A stretch of 64,000 nt of DNA, taken from positions 62,001 to 126,000 of the forward strand of contig NZ_JAAUWT010000003.1 in NCBI RefSeq assembly GCF_014694455.1, read 5' to 3'. Below, in pieces: positions 26,080 through 36,484 of the stretch (the stretch's first letter is position 1; each line of letters starts with the position of its first letter). The stretch is from Vibrio sp. S9_S30 (lineage in GTDB: Bacteria > Pseudomonadota > Gammaproteobacteria > Enterobacterales > Vibrionaceae). Both the position numbers and the translations under genes were made by a program. The notes under the pieces are model-generated. The model did no database searches and was not told the origin of the DNA. It worked only from the letters and a program-made list of their open reading frames with translations.

Positions 26080-28029
26080 ATGGATAAAAAACGAGCACGC
26101 CCATTTCCACTCGGAGCGACACCAGACTCGACAGGTTGCAACTTTGCCGTTCACGCCCCCAACGAGACGGATATTCGTCTTGCCTTGTTCGATAAAAACA
26201 ACGAATTTGTCAGTTACCCACTTCAAAACCTTGGACAAGGCATAAGAGCCATCTACCTAGAAGGCGTAGAGCTAGGACAACACTATGGCTTTATTGTGCC
26301 ATTTGACGATTCTGAGATATTGATTTCCGACCCTTATGCAAAAGCATTAAGCCAACCTCTGCACTATGTCCCACCGTATACCGCAGAAAAAAGCTGGGGT
26401 TTAGCGAAAAGCGTCGTCACGTCCTCTGAATTTGACTGGCAAGGCATTACGCCCCCAAGACGTCCCCATGAAGAGATGATTTTGTTCGAGACACATGTCA
26501 AAGGGTTAACCAAGTTACACCCTGAAATCGCTCAAACTCAAAGAGGAACCTATCGCGCATTAGCAAGCAAAGATATGCTCGCGTTTTACCAAAAACAAGG
26601 CATCAACACCATTCAGCTACTGCCCATTGCTGCTTGCATGCACGAGCCGAACTTGCTTGAAAAAGGCATGACAAATTACTGGGGATATAACCCATTTGTC
26701 TTCATGGCTCCAGACCCAAGATACGCAGAGGAGGATGCCGTTAAGGAGCTGAAAACGGCCATTAGAGAGCTTCATCGCCACGGCATCGAAGTGATTTTGG
26801 ATGTGGTATACAACCATACAGCCGAAGGTGGCGCTGACGGACCTGTGTTTAATCTTAAGAAACTCGACCCTTCACACTACCTCGCCCATAATGGTCATTT
26901 CTCAAACTACACTGGGTGTGGAAACACCTTGGACTTAACACACCAACCTACCCTCAATTTAGTTATGGACACGCTAAGGTACTGGGTGCAGGAATACCAC
27001 ATAGACGGATTCCGGTTCGACCTCGCGGCAACACTGGGTAGAAATCGAGACCACTTCAACCATAAGGCCTCATTCTTTCAAGCCGTAGGACAAGATCCTG
27101 CTCTTCGCGATACCAAGTTGATTGCCGAGCCTTGGGATATCGGTCCAAATGGATATCAAGTCGGCGGCTTTCCTGATGGTTGGAATGAATGCAACGACAA
27201 ATTTCGTGATGTTTGCCGTAGCTTTTGGCGTGGTGATCAAGGCTACCTTAAAGAGTTTGCCACACGTCTCATGGGTTCAAGAGACATTTACTCTGCAAGC
27301 CGTTGGCCGGAGAAGCTTACGATCAATTACGTCACCTACCATGATGGCTTCACACTGCAAGATTTGGTGTCTTATCAACACAAAAATAATCTAAAAAATG
27401 GCGAAAGCAATCGAGACGGTCATGGAGACAATCGCAGCTCAAACTATGGTGTAGAAGGCGACACAAATAATATGTTGATCAACGCCATGAGAGAGAAACA
27501 AAAGCGAAATTTCATGGCAAGCTTGCTGTTTAGTTTTGGCATTCCTCATATCCTAACGGCTGATCTCCTTTCTCACTCTCAAGGCGGTAACAATAATGCC
27601 TACTGCCAAGATAATGACCTCAGCTGGCTAAACTGGGAGCTGTCTGAACGTCAGAAACACTTCAAAGATTGGCTGGCGATGCTGGTTGCAGCAAGAAATA
27701 AGTACATGCTTCCATTTGTACGCGCGTTTAGTGGCGATTCCCGAAACGACAACCGAATCACGTGGCTCCGGACCGACAGTGAAGTGATGTCCCATGATGA
27801 TTGGAACATTGTCAGCGCTATCGCTCTTCACATGGGAATCGGTGCAGATGGTCGGGAGCTTCTGTATCTGATTAACCAATCAAGTGTCCCAGCAAGATAC
27901 ACATTACCAGCCTCTCAGGATCAACACTGGCAAGTCATTTGTGATACCTCTTTAAGCCGAAAACTTGATGAAAAAGTGCATGGCGAGCAGTGGGTTCCCC
28001 CCATGACACTCATGATTCTTCACAACTAA
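26080..28029 (+). CDS. glgX: Glycogen debranching enzyme GlgX (isoamylase type)
   Basis: This 649-aa cytoplasmic glycoside hydrolase (GH13) removes alpha-1,6 branches from phosphorylase-limited glycogen. It has an N-terminal CBM48-like domain (about 1-110), then the catalytic barrel with conserved regions DVVYNHTAEG, GFRFDLAATLG (nucleophile Asp314), LIAEPWDIG (acid/base Glu350) and TYHDGFTLQDL (Asp422). Length fits the family. It is not beside other glg genes here. The ATG lacks a clear ribosome-binding site. Confidence 0.93.
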   Translation: MDKKRARPFPLGATPDSTGCNFAVHAPNETDIRLALFDKNNEFVSYPLQNLGQGIRAIYLEGVELGQHYGFIVPFDDSEILISDPYAKALSQPLHYVPPYTAEKSWGLAKSVVTSSEFDWQGITPPRRPHEEMILFETHVKGLTKLHPEIAQTQRGTYRALASKDMLAFYQKQGINTIQLLPIAACMHEPNLLEKGMTNYWGYNPFVFMAPDPRYAEEDAVKELKTAIRELHRHGIEVILDVVYNHTAEGGADGPVFNLKKLDPSHYLAHNGHFSNYTGCGNTLDLTHQPTLNLVMDTLRYWVQEYHIDGFRFDLAATLGRNRDHFNHKASFFQAVGQDPALRDTKLIAEPWDIGPNGYQVGGFPDGWNECNDKFRDVCRSFWRGDQGYLKEFATRLMGSRDIYSASRWPEKLTINYVTYHDGFTLQDLVSYQHKNNLKNGESNRDGHGDNRSSNYGVEGDTNNMLINAMREKQKRNFMASLLFSFGIPHILTADLLSHSQGGNNNAYCQDNDLSWLNWELSERQKHFKDWLAMLVAARNKYMLPFVRAFSGDSRNDNRITWLRTDSEVMSHDDWNIVSAIALHMGIGADGRELLYLINQSSVPARYTLPASQDQHWQVICDTSLSRKLDEKVHGEQWVPPMTLMILHN

Positions 28030-28037
28030 GCCGATTT

Positions 28038-28089
28038 CATGCCCAAGTCACTCATAGTGCATATTGCGCCGTGAAACGACTTGGGCATG
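28038..28089. repeat. Hairpin after glgX, CATGCCCAAGTC...GACTTGGGCATG
   Basis: Twelve-base perfect arms (28038-28049 and 28078-28089) enclose a 28-base loop. The arms resemble those of other CCCAAGT/ACTTGGG hairpins in this window (about 37605 and 39730). It begins nine bases after the glgX stop and may act as a terminator or RNA-stabilising structure, but no T-tract follows. Confidence 0.75.
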
Positions 28090-28252
28090 CAGAAAACACT
28101 TATTTTATAAATAGGCTCACATTGTTTTTTGGACAAGTTACACCCCCTCCATATACATCCAGTCGATATGCATTGATACACGCTTAATTTAAGTCTAAGA
28201 TGGCGAACTCAAAAATGGGATCTACTTCCAAATTTTAATAAAAACAACGTCT

Positions 28253-30028
28253 ATGGCTTTACCAAAAATACTAATAAAATTCATTCGTCCATTTATCATC
28301 ATCTTGATAATTGTAATGTTATATATGGCATATCAAGAACTTAAGGAAACAGAAAACCAAGCATATCGACAATCTCAGGCAAATATTCGTACAGCCAGCT
28401 CATTGATACAAGCACACCTAGAATCAACGGTGAGCAAGTTCTACATTTTGGAACAGACGTGGCTGGAAAAAGGCTTTGGGGCTTATCAAAAAGTCGTTCA
28501 GCAGATCTTGCTAGAAACTCCCATATACTCAGATATTATTCTTCATGCAGAACCCAAAGATAACGCCCGTTCGCATCGCAGCTTTTCTTTAACAAATAGC
28601 TCAACTGAAAATCTCAGCTGGAAAAAACTCCACAGCTATGGTGAGAAATTTTATGTTTCTTCTATTTACGAAAAGGAGCCTGGTCATTGGGTTTTTGCAG
28701 TAAAACATGCCAACCCTAAGCTGCTCTTTAATGTGTGGATTGAATTCGATCTCTTTTATACGACACAACATTTTAAAGATCTCAAAACCTTAGACCACGG
28801 TTACGTCTTTGTCGTTGACTCCACAGAAAAACGGTTAATATTTCACCCAGATCCACAACGCGTTGGAACACGTTCAATCAGCTATAGGGCAGGTATTGAA
28901 GAACAAATAAACAATGGCATTCGCTTCGGAAGCGTTGAATATTATTACAAGAATGACCATAAAATTTCGGTATTTTATGCGGATAACGATTTAGGGTGGG
29001 TATTTGTTTCTGGCACTGGGCAAGCGGACATTCTCGCCAATTCTTACCAATTTAGCCTGACGGCTATCATGTTTTGTTCTTTGTTGTTTCTAACGGCTGC
29101 GGTGAACTACATTACATTACAGTTAAACCGAGAACTATCAAAACTGAATATGGCGCCGGATCTTTTGAGTTTCAAAAACCAACTCAAAACCCTATTTCGC
29201 CGCTTCTTTAACCATAACGGTCTTCAGCTGTGTTTATATGACCACCAGCAACACACCTTTTCAACAATCGACTATCATGGAAATACCAACGTTGTATTGC
29301 AGAATAGACACTTAGCCGACAAATTAGCTAACCAAAAAAGCCTTAGCTATACATTGGGGAAACATGGCGATGAACTTGCTCAAACGTTAAAAATACATTC
29401 ACGCCACTATACAATTCCCCTTATCGTTAAAGACAAATTGTTAGGTGTGATTTACCTGTCTTGCGCGATTCCAACTTATCGAACGTTGATACTTCTTGTC
29501 AGAGATTTCACTCAAATTTCTCTCTCTAACGTTGTTCTTAGCCACCAGCTCAAAAACAAAGATGGCATGACTCTATTAGACAATAAGCAGTATTTCTATT
29601 CTCGCCTGAATCAACCTGTCGAGCACTCCAATCGCTACATCGCGTTTATCGATATTGATGACCTTAAATCCATCAATGATAACAATGGGCATCTTTGTGG
29701 AGATAGGATCATCATTGAGGTAGCAAAAACAATGAGCGCATTGTTCCCAGCACCATCTGGAGTCAGTGTAGCCCGTTTGGGAGGGGAAGAGTTCTGTATA
29801 TTATTTGATGCGGTGACGGCGCAAGAAGCCTTTGAACGTATTGAGCATCTGAGAGATGAAATAGAAAATACAGATTTCATGTACGAAGACAAGGAACTGA
29901 ATATCACGGTCAGTATCGGGTTAACGAAAGCTGGGCAAGATCAACGCTCATCCATCGAAAGAGCGGATCTTGCACTTAACCGAGCAAAAGAAGCAGGTAA
30001 AAATCAGGTCGTGATGAAAGCCGCTTAG
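28253..30028 (+). CDS. Membrane diguanylate cyclase with Cache-like sensor
   Basis: This 591-aa protein has two membrane helices (about 10-29 and 262-284) enclosing a Cache-like periplasmic sensor (YVFVVDSTEKRLIFHPD), a GAF-like cytoplasmic region (about 300-430), and a GGDEF domain with active-site GGEEF at 510-514 and FIDIDDLKSINDNNGHLCGD. It should make c-di-GMP from two GTP. The RxxD inhibitory site expected a few residues before GGEEF is absent (PSGV at that place). It ends three bases from the convergent ctlX gene. Confidence 0.92.
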   Translation: MALPKILIKFIRPFIIILIIVMLYMAYQELKETENQAYRQSQANIRTASSLIQAHLESTVSKFYILEQTWLEKGFGAYQKVVQQILLETPIYSDIILHAEPKDNARSHRSFSLTNSSTENLSWKKLHSYGEKFYVSSIYEKEPGHWVFAVKHANPKLLFNVWIEFDLFYTTQHFKDLKTLDHGYVFVVDSTEKRLIFHPDPQRVGTRSISYRAGIEEQINNGIRFGSVEYYYKNDHKISVFYADNDLGWVFVSGTGQADILANSYQFSLTAIMFCSLLFLTAAVNYITLQLNRELSKLNMAPDLLSFKNQLKTLFRRFFNHNGLQLCLYDHQQHTFSTIDYHGNTNVVLQNRHLADKLANQKSLSYTLGKHGDELAQTLKIHSRHYTIPLIVKDKLLGVIYLSCAIPTYRTLILLVRDFTQISLSNVVLSHQLKNKDGMTLLDNKQYFYSRLNQPVEHSNRYIAFIDIDDLKSINDNNGHLCGDRIIIEVAKTMSALFPAPSGVSVARLGGEEFCILFDAVTAQEAFERIEHLRDEIENTDFMYEDKELNITVSIGLTKAGQDQRSSIERADLALNRAKEAGKNQVVMKAA

Positions 30029-30030
30029 CG

Positions 30031-31026
30031 TTAAAGCATGGCGACTCGAGGAGAAAGGAAGACCTCTCCTAACATGCAGCGTACACTCCCACCGCCAATC
30101 GTCTCGATGGTTCCGACATCAAATGGAAGCAGTTTGCCGTGTTGAGCGAGCTGCTTTCTTTGTGCTTCACTAAATGCGTTGTATGCAGACAGCGACATCG
30201 CGATTAACTTATCACCATTAACCGACTGCAACTCCAAAATATTGCCACAGAACTGGTTCATTTGTTCAATGCTAATAGAGATGACTTGGCGATCTCTGGC
30301 TAATGATTTCAACACAAAACGTCTTTCGTACTCGGGGATCACTTCATCGCAAATCACACAGAACGACTCACCGACCGCCATCATCACATTGGTATGATAA
30401 ATTGGGTGGCCAGTTTCGGGTAAGGCGGTTTGGAAACTGATCACTCGGTCATAGCCAATTTGCTTCGCGTAATCTTCGAGCACTTCTCGGTCACACCGCT
30501 GGGATAACGCAGCATAAAGGGTTCGGTTTATATGATCTTTTACCATCACGCCCGTACTTTCCAAATACGCTTCTTTATTTGTGTAACTTAAAAGACTGTT
30601 GTTAGTTGAACGAACGTTCCTGCCCGCTTTTTCAAGCGCCTGTACAAGGGCTTCCGTTCTTACTTCGTGTCTTCGGTTTTCACACGCCATAGGAAATGTA
30701 AAAAACTCGCCATTTCGAGTCGTACTGAACCAATTGTTCGGAAAAACAGCATCTGGCGTTTCAATCACCGATTCAGGGTAATCAAATTCCACGACTTGAA
30801 TGCCATTCTGGCGCAATGTTTTTGCCATCGCTTTGAATTCTGCCATTGCTTTTTCGCGAATCACTTCTGTTGATTCATCGACTGCATTTTGAAATTCATT
30901 ATCCACGGCAGTTTGTGCATTAAACGCAAATTCTTTCGGTGGAACCATCACAACACAGTTGGCGTTCTGGACACCTTGCTCACTGCATAACAGAGAGTCG
31001 ACATTTTGATTAGGAGAATGAAACAT
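30031..31026 (-). CDS. ctlX: Citrulline utilization hydrolase CtlX family
   Basis: This 331-aa cytoplasmic protein belongs to the guanidino-group-modifying superfamily. It has the VVMVPPKEFAFN start, TPDAVFPNNWF, catalytic His in PIYHTNVM and catalytic Cys in GGGSVRCMLGE near the C-terminus, as in CtlX/amidinotransferase-like hydrolases that act on arginine-related substrates. The frame is open to 31173, but I prefer ATG 31026, preceded by CAGGGA, because the upstream 49 codons do not look like this family. The exact substrate is not proven by sequence. Confidence 0.85.
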   Translation of the reverse strand: MFHSPNQNVDSLLCSEQGVQNANCVVMVPPKEFAFNAQTAVDNEFQNAVDESTEVIREKAMAEFKAMAKTLRQNGIQVVEFDYPESVIETPDAVFPNNWFSTTRNGEFFTFPMACENRRHEVRTEALVQALEKAGRNVRSTNNSLLSYTNKEAYLESTGVMVKDHINRTLYAALSQRCDREVLEDYAKQIGYDRVISFQTALPETGHPIYHTNVMMAVGESFCVICDEVIPEYERRFVLKSLARDRQVISISIEQMNQFCGNILELQSVNGDKLIAMSLSAYNAFSEAQRKQLAQHGKLLPFDVGTIETIGGGSVRCMLGEVFLSPRVAML

Positions 31027-31556
31027 ATTTTCCCTGGCAACGTTGATGGAACACCCTTGAATTGTAAACACAATGTTAACTATCATTTCACTGTAATTAC
31101 CTAAAATTAAGAAATCAGAAACCAACAATTCACTGCCATTTATCAATTTCACCAAAAATATAACTGAACGCACTTTTCGATCACATATTAACCAGCATCA
31201 CTTACCCAGCCAATGCATTTCGCGATTCCCATACCGAATCCATGCTCAGTAAATGCTATTGATTAATAACAAGTTAATGTTACGATCGACAAACTAACAA
31301 ATGCATTAAGTTGATTACATTTCCATGAGGTTGGTGTAGAGTAAATGGTTAGGATGTTCTTTTGTGCACAGAGAACGTCTGAATTTTCCTTAGCTACCTC
31401 AAGTCATTACCTTGATATCTCTTAAATAGCTAAGTTTCGAATGAAAGAGCTCCTCTCCTCTTTGAGTCGATCACCTTAAATTTAACAAAATAACCAGTTG
31501 CGCTAATAAGCCACTGCCCTTATTGGCAGCGGGACGTATTCTATTAGGAAGGAAGT
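31027..31556. other. Intergenic region between ctlX and the ABC exporter
   Basis: These 530 bases separate divergent genes. They are AT-rich and should hold both promoters, but I see no clear operator, hairpin or small gene. Confidence 0.5.
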
Positions 31557-33422
31557 ATGTTCAAACTGTTCGAAAGCTTTACGAAGGCCTTTCCCAAGGA
31601 TGAGCCAGAACAACCACCAAAAGGCATTTTCGCTTTTTGTCGTCATTATACGAGAGGGTACGAAGTCCCATTGGTCATTATGGCCATTTTTGCCACCTTA
31701 GTTGCCGTTATCGAAGTCTCTCTATTCGGATTTATGGGGCAACTTGTTGATCTAATTAGCCAAAGTAACGCAGAAACCTTTTGGCAAGAAAACAAAGACA
31801 CGCTACTTTGGTTCGGCTTTTTGCTCCTCGTCGTCATGCCTATTCTTGTTTCGGTGTATTCATTGCTTATTCACCAAACCATGCTGGGTAACTACCCAAT
31901 GTCCATTCGTTGGTTGGCTCACCGATACTTATTGAAACAAAGCCTCTCTTTTTATCAAGACGACTTTGCTGGTCGAGTAGCGACGAAAGTCATGCAAACC
32001 TCTCTTGCTGTGAGAGAAACCGTAATGAAGACATGCGATGTTTTCATCTATGTGTCGGTGTACTTCACATCAATCGTTGTGATTCTTGCACAAGCTGATT
32101 GGCGCTTAATGATTCCCATGCTGGCTTGGCTTACAGCATACGTCGGCATTCAAACCTACTTTGTTCCACGCTTAAAGAAAGTCGCGGCAGAGCAAGCGGA
32201 TGCGCGTTCGACCATGACGGGCAGAATTGTAGACAGCTATACCAACATCGCCACGGTGAAACTGTTCTCACACAGTAAACGCGAAACTGAGTATGCCGAG
32301 CAAGGCATGAAGGTTTTTTTGGATACCGTGCACCGCCAAATGCGGTTAGTCACCGGCTTCAACGTGTGTGTTCAAGTATCTAACTACATCATGGTATTCG
32401 CGGTAGCCAGTATGTCCATCTTCCTCTGGATGGATAACGCCATCAGTGTTGGCTCTATCGCCATTGCCATAGCACTCGCTTTGCGCATCAACGGTATGTC
32501 GATGTGGATCATGTGGGAAGTGACGGCTCTATTTGAAAACATGGGTACGGTAGTCGATGGTGCCAATACGCTATCCAAACCCATCGCCATTGAAGATAAA
32601 AAAGACGCACAAGATCTCAATGTAGAACAAGGAGGCATCCGCTTCGATAATGTCAGTTTCCATTACGGCGAAAACAAAGGGGTGATCGACAACCTTAACC
32701 TCGACATAAAACCTGGCGAGAAAGTCGGATTGGTGGGACGCTCTGGAGCGGGTAAATCAACACTGGTTAACCTGCTGCTTCGCTTCCACGACGTTGAAGG
32801 TGGCAGCATTAAGATCGATGGTCAGAACATATCGGAAGTCACTCAGGATTCACTTCGAGCTAAAATAGGCATGGTGACGCAAGACACCTCGCTTCTTCAC
32901 CGCTCGATTCGAGAAAATATCTTGTATGGCAACCCCGACGCATCAGAAGAAGACATGCTCAAGGCAACGAGGCAAGCACAAGCGCATGAATTCATCGATA
33001 CATTAACCGACCCGTTTGGTAATGTGGGTTACGATGCTCAAGTCGGTGAAAGAGGCGTAAAATTGTCCGGTGGACAAAGACAGCGCATTGCAATTTCACG
33101 AGTACTATTGAAAGACGCACCTCTACTTATTATGGATGAAGCTACGTCGGCACTCGATTCTGAAGTAGAAGCAGCAATTCAACACAGCTTGAATGAGCTT
33201 ATGGAAGGGAAAACGGTTATTGCCATTGCGCACCGTCTCTCAACTATCGCTGCAATGGATCGCTTAATTGTTCTGGACAAAGGCAGCGTTGTTGAACAGG
33301 GTACTCACCAAGAGCTTATTCGTTCTGGTGGTATTTATGCACAACTTTGGGCTCATCAAACTGGCGGGTTCATTGCAGAAGACTGCGAGTTAGACACTAA
33401 AAAAGAGGCGAGCCCTGTCTAG
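31557..33422 (+). CDS. ABC exporter half-transporter (MsbA/multidrug type)
   Basis: This 621-aa inner-membrane protein has an N-terminal six-helix membrane domain (about 35-320) fused to an ATPase domain. The ATPase motifs are all intact: Walker A GRSGAGKST, Q-loop MVTQDTS, signature LSGGQRQRIAISR, Walker B PLLIMDEATSALD and H-loop AIAHRLST. It should work as a homodimer exporting a lipid or drug; the substrate is not determined. GGAAGGAAGT before ATG is a strong ribosome-binding site. A hairpin follows. Confidence 0.92.
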   Translation: MFKLFESFTKAFPKDEPEQPPKGIFAFCRHYTRGYEVPLVIMAIFATLVAVIEVSLFGFMGQLVDLISQSNAETFWQENKDTLLWFGFLLLVVMPILVSVYSLLIHQTMLGNYPMSIRWLAHRYLLKQSLSFYQDDFAGRVATKVMQTSLAVRETVMKTCDVFIYVSVYFTSIVVILAQADWRLMIPMLAWLTAYVGIQTYFVPRLKKVAAEQADARSTMTGRIVDSYTNIATVKLFSHSKRETEYAEQGMKVFLDTVHRQMRLVTGFNVCVQVSNYIMVFAVASMSIFLWMDNAISVGSIAIAIALALRINGMSMWIMWEVTALFENMGTVVDGANTLSKPIAIEDKKDAQDLNVEQGGIRFDNVSFHYGENKGVIDNLNLDIKPGEKVGLVGRSGAGKSTLVNLLLRFHDVEGGSIKIDGQNISEVTQDSLRAKIGMVTQDTSLLHRSIRENILYGNPDASEEDMLKATRQAQAHEFIDTLTDPFGNVGYDAQVGERGVKLSGGQRQRIAISRVLLKDAPLLIMDEATSALDSEVEAAIQHSLNELMEGKTVIAIAHRLSTIAAMDRLIVLDKGSVVEQGTHQELIRSGGIYAQLWAHQTGGFIAEDCELDTKKEASPV

Positions 33423-33446
33423 GTGCTCCCTTATATCATCTTGAGG

Positions 33447-33464
33447 GGCGGTAAATATACCGCC
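33447..33464 (+). terminator. Short hairpin after the ABC exporter
   Basis: Arms GGCGGTA and TACCGCC enclose AATA, 24 bases after the stop. Downstream are three 9-bp copies of CTTACTGTT rather than a plain T-tract, so termination is probable but not certain. Confidence 0.65.
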
Positions 33465-33466
33465 TG

Positions 33467-33493
33467 CTTACTGTTCTTACTGTTCTTACTGTT
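33467..33493. repeat. Three 9-bp tandem units CTTACTGTT
   Basis: Three identical 9-base units run directly after the hairpin that follows the ABC exporter gene. Confidence 0.9.
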
Positions 33494-34041
33494 ATTAATA
33501 GCACGTAATGCCATAGTGTCATATTCGTCGTAAAATACCTGCCCCTCTCCAATCATTTCTTCATTCCTTCATGCAACAAATAGGGCAACGTTCTCCCTTC
33601 CATTTCTGCTGTTTTCAATGTCGCTACAAACGAATGCTGACGAAAAAACGATGACCTGACGCTGAATATTAAACTCGGAAAAACCAATTTGTCTGCCAAG
33701 CCCAGCACTGAAAACGGCATGGAATAACCGTCAGTCTTGTATCCGGAGATCTTAGAACGCTACTGAGAATGGCTGAACCGATTCGCTCATTAAGTCCATC
33801 GAATCTCTAAACTCAACAATATGAGCTTAAAACAGAATTCGTTTCATGCATAAGAATGAGTTACATAAGCTAAATGTAACATCAATAGAAATATTTATAT
33901 GAATAAATTCAGACAAATACCACCAGACAAGACGGAAACCGAAATAAACATAACATTATGAAACATAGAACGCGTAGATGAGGCGTAAGCTACTGAGTAA
34001 GTTATTGGCGACAATCATCACCTTTGGACTAAATAGAGTAC

Positions 34042-34287
34042 ATGAGCCAACTTACGATAAACCTAACCCGCACCCAAGTAGATTTTATACAGCGTCACAA
34101 CTCCCCCATGATTGCACTCTCGATTCGGGAGTCCTGCACTGGCGAAACGAAAGAAATACATACTGTGGCGTACCGACGAAACGATGGTGGGAAGATAACG
34201 CTTATCGAGTCATACAAGTTAGAAAATGGAGAGTGGATGTTCAGTACGTCTACCGAGACTTACACGGAAAAGCTAGCGCTTACTTAA
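34042..34287 (+). CDS. Possible small protein of unknown function
   Basis: An 81-codon frame starts MSQLTINLTRTQVDFIQ and ends in STSTETYTEKLALT. The composition looks protein-like, but there is no good ribosome-binding site and an overlapping frame (33978-34292) is also open, so only one or neither is real. I recognise no family. It stands between a long gene-poor stretch and the tRNA gene. Confidence 0.35.
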   Translation: MSQLTINLTRTQVDFIQRHNSPMIALSIRESCTGETKEIHTVAYRRNDGGKITLIESYKLENGEWMFSTSTETYTEKLALT

Positions 34288-34403
34288 ATTAAAACGACCA
34301 CTAATATAGAGCAAGACATACGACCGGATGCAATCGTGATATGCATAATGGCAAGGCTATAAGGCAGACAAGGAAATAAGTGATTGAAATCTTAGGAAGG
34401 AAT

Positions 34404-34478
<75 letters not shown>

Positions 34479-34736
34479 ATCATCGTTGAGCGGGTTCTAT
34501 ATTGCCACAAGCATTGAGAATTGGAACCCCTAAAGGTCACTTTTTTCTTAGAAACTCAACTGGTTGCTTGATTTTGAATCAACATGAACAAGCATTAATC
34601 GAATATTGGGATTCTTGTGTCGTATTTTACCTTGTTCATGGAGATCAACATTCGGAAGTTCTCCACGTTCGGGGCGGAATATAAGAGCTCATTGCAAAGT
34701 GATCGTTTCTATCTAAACCCACAATGAGCAAAAACC

Positions 34737-35450
34737 TTAGTGAATATAACCCGCAACGGTTTGAACTGGCTGACTCTGATTCCCCTGAGTCAGCCAAACC
34801 GCCACAGCATCCGCATTATTAGATGCCATGATATTTTGGAAGTCCCAGTGTTGTTCTGCATTCATCTGGTATTTATTCAAAACCACAAAGTCATGTTCCA
34901 ATTCTCGCCCTCTGTTTTCTCCGGCTTTGATTTTTGTTTTTTCATCCATAGCCAGCAAAACTAAGTGCGCAGTGTACTGACCTTGACGATCATACGTTAA
35001 TGAAAAGCTATCTTGATTCTTATGGAGTGTGAGTGCGCCACGATCATTTCGGTTCTTGGCTGGTAACGGGCTTCGCGAGAAAAAGCCACGCCACTCTTTT
35101 CCATCAACTACAAACCCCGGCGTATACACCGAGCTAATGGCTCCATAAGCGCGATACAAACGCTGTCTCTGGCTATACGCTGGATGGGCAAAGTCATCTT
35201 TCCACCCTAAATAATCCCAATAATCGACATGAAACGCGATAGGGATGATCTCTTCCCATAGTTTTGCTGAAGATTGGAATTTGCTTAAGAATCGATCGGC
35301 TGGTGGGCAACTTGAACACCCTTCAGACGTAAACAACTCAACGAGTTGTGCTGGTTGTCCTTGGTGAGTCCATGTTTGAGCGGATATCGATGTCGACATG
35401 AATAGGGCTGCCGCACTAAGCCCAAGTAAGGTGAAAAAGTGGTCATTCAT
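34737..35450 (-). CDS. DUF1223 secreted thioredoxin-like protein
   Basis: This 237-aa protein has a signal peptide (about 1-24, ending ISAQ) and the DUF1223 motif VELFTSEGCSSCPPAD, a thioredoxin-like fold with a CxxC pair. Further conserved strands are IAFHVDYWDYLGWKD and YTPGFVVDGKEWRG. It should be periplasmic. A redox role is plausible for the family but not shown. It is a single gene beside tRNA-Gly. Confidence 0.87.
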   Translation of the reverse strand: MNDHFFTLLGLSAAALFMSTSISAQTWTHQGQPAQLVELFTSEGCSSCPPADRFLSKFQSSAKLWEEIIPIAFHVDYWDYLGWKDDFAHPAYSQRQRLYRAYGAISSVYTPGFVVDGKEWRGFFSRSPLPAKNRNDRGALTLHKNQDSFSLTYDRQGQYTAHLVLLAMDEKTKIKAGENRGRELEHDFVVLNKYQMNAEQHWDFQNIMASNNADAVAVWLTQGNQSQPVQTVAGYIH

Positions 35451-35527
35451 GGGTGCTGTCCGTTTATTAATTCAAACAGACAGACCTACAAATCCATGAG
35501 TTTCTTTCATTCTACTTGCAAAGGGGG

Positions 35528-36484
35528 CTAGCGGTAGTAGGACTCAATACGTTCAATAAACCGCGGTAAATCGGCAGGCTGCAATGCATTGATCCCAGCG
35601 GCGGCTTCACGCCCTCCCCCAGTTGGAAACTCACTGCAAATTTGCCCAGCACCTTGCTTGTTATTGAGCGGGGCACGCAGCGAAACCATGTAAGACCCAT
35701 CTAAGTTACTGGTTAACACCGCATGAGCAGAATTTGGGGTTGAATTGGCTAAATGGTTCCCTAAAACCCCACTGATCCTTCCAGACCAAGATTCTTTCGG
35801 CAATTGTATAACGGTCAACAAATCCGATTGATGAGTCGCTTTCGCCGCTAAGGCGTTAGAAAAGTCGCTCTCATACGCCGACTTCAGTACATGATAAGGG
35901 GAGTTAGTTTGCTGAATGGCATCAAACGGAGATGAGTACGGCAACAAAGCCTTAAACAAATCGGCTGGATGATAATGCAAATCTTCAACAGTTGCGCCGT
36001 AACCATTGTAGTTCACCAATGTACCGAACTCTTTCAACTGCTCTTTTTGTTCCTTGGATAAAGAAAGTTGATCGGCAAGATCGTCCGCTCGCGCAATCAT
36101 GTTGTCACCGTATGCCGCTGTGATCGCCCACAAACGGTACTTCCCAGCTAAGAGTTCATCAATAATCAGAGCCGTACAGGTGTTTGGGTCGGTATTGATA
36201 TGAGCTTGTAGATTCTCCGCTTCAGGAATGTCACCCGGTCTATGATGATCCGCATAAAAAACCTTTGCCTTTCTCTCAAGAGCGTTTAACAAATCCGCTT
36301 TGTTCTTTTCCATTGAAATATCGAGAACGGTCAGATCATCACCTTGCTGGACGTCGATTTTACTGATCAAATTAATGTCACGCTTCACGCCAGTCACGAG
36401 AACGGCATCTTTAGGTTGATTCAGCCTAAGCTGTAGAAGGGCGATAATGCCGTCTGCATCACCATTAAAAATATCGTAATTCAT
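35528..36484 (-). CDS. DHH-family phosphoesterase
   Basis: This 318-aa cytoplasmic protein has the DHH-type motifs FNGDADGI, VLDIS, and ADHHRPG, with a DHHA1-like C-terminal end (GGGREAAAGI). The family includes RecJ-like exonucleases, nano-RNases and cyclic-dinucleotide phosphodiesterases; the short length fits oligonucleotide or small-phosphoester hydrolysis. I cannot name the substrate. It stands alone between the DUF1223 gene and dgkA. Confidence 0.85.
   Translation of the reverse strand: MNYDIFNGDADGIIALLQLRLNQPKDAVLVTGVKRDINLISKIDVQQGDDLTVLDISMEKNKADLLNALERKAKVFYADHHRPGDIPEAENLQAHINTDPNTCTALIIDELLAGKYRLWAITAAYGDNMIARADDLADQLSLSKEQKEQLKEFGTLVNYNGYGATVEDLHYHPADLFKALLPYSSPFDAIQQTNSPYHVLKSAYESDFSNALAAKATHQSDLLTVIQLPKESWSGRISGVLGNHLANSTPNSAHAVLTSNLDGSYMVSLRAPLNNKQGAGQICSEFPTGGGREAAAGINALQPADLPRFIERIESYYR

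Larger units (their letters stand above)
33423..34041. other. Long intergenic region after the ABC exporter
   Basis: Within 619 bases I see a hairpin (33447-33464), a 9-bp triplet repeat CTTACTGTT (33467-33493), and then about 500 bases without a convincing gene. The content gives no hint of a family and could be decayed sequence. Confidence 0.5.

Noticed and set aside
31027..31173. N-terminal extension of ctlX
   Set aside because: The extra 49 codons do not resemble the family, and a clear ribosome-binding site precedes the ATG at 31026.
33978..34292. 104-codon open frame overlapping the possible small gene at 34042
   Set aside because: Its composition (many Trp, Arg, His and Tyr in irregular order) looks like an out-of-frame reading, and it has no ribosome-binding site.
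34502..34684. 60-codon frame starting at TTG next to the tRNA
   Set aside because: No ribosome-binding site, no ATG, no known family, and it would lie over the presumed tRNA promoter. Kept only as part of a low-interest observation.
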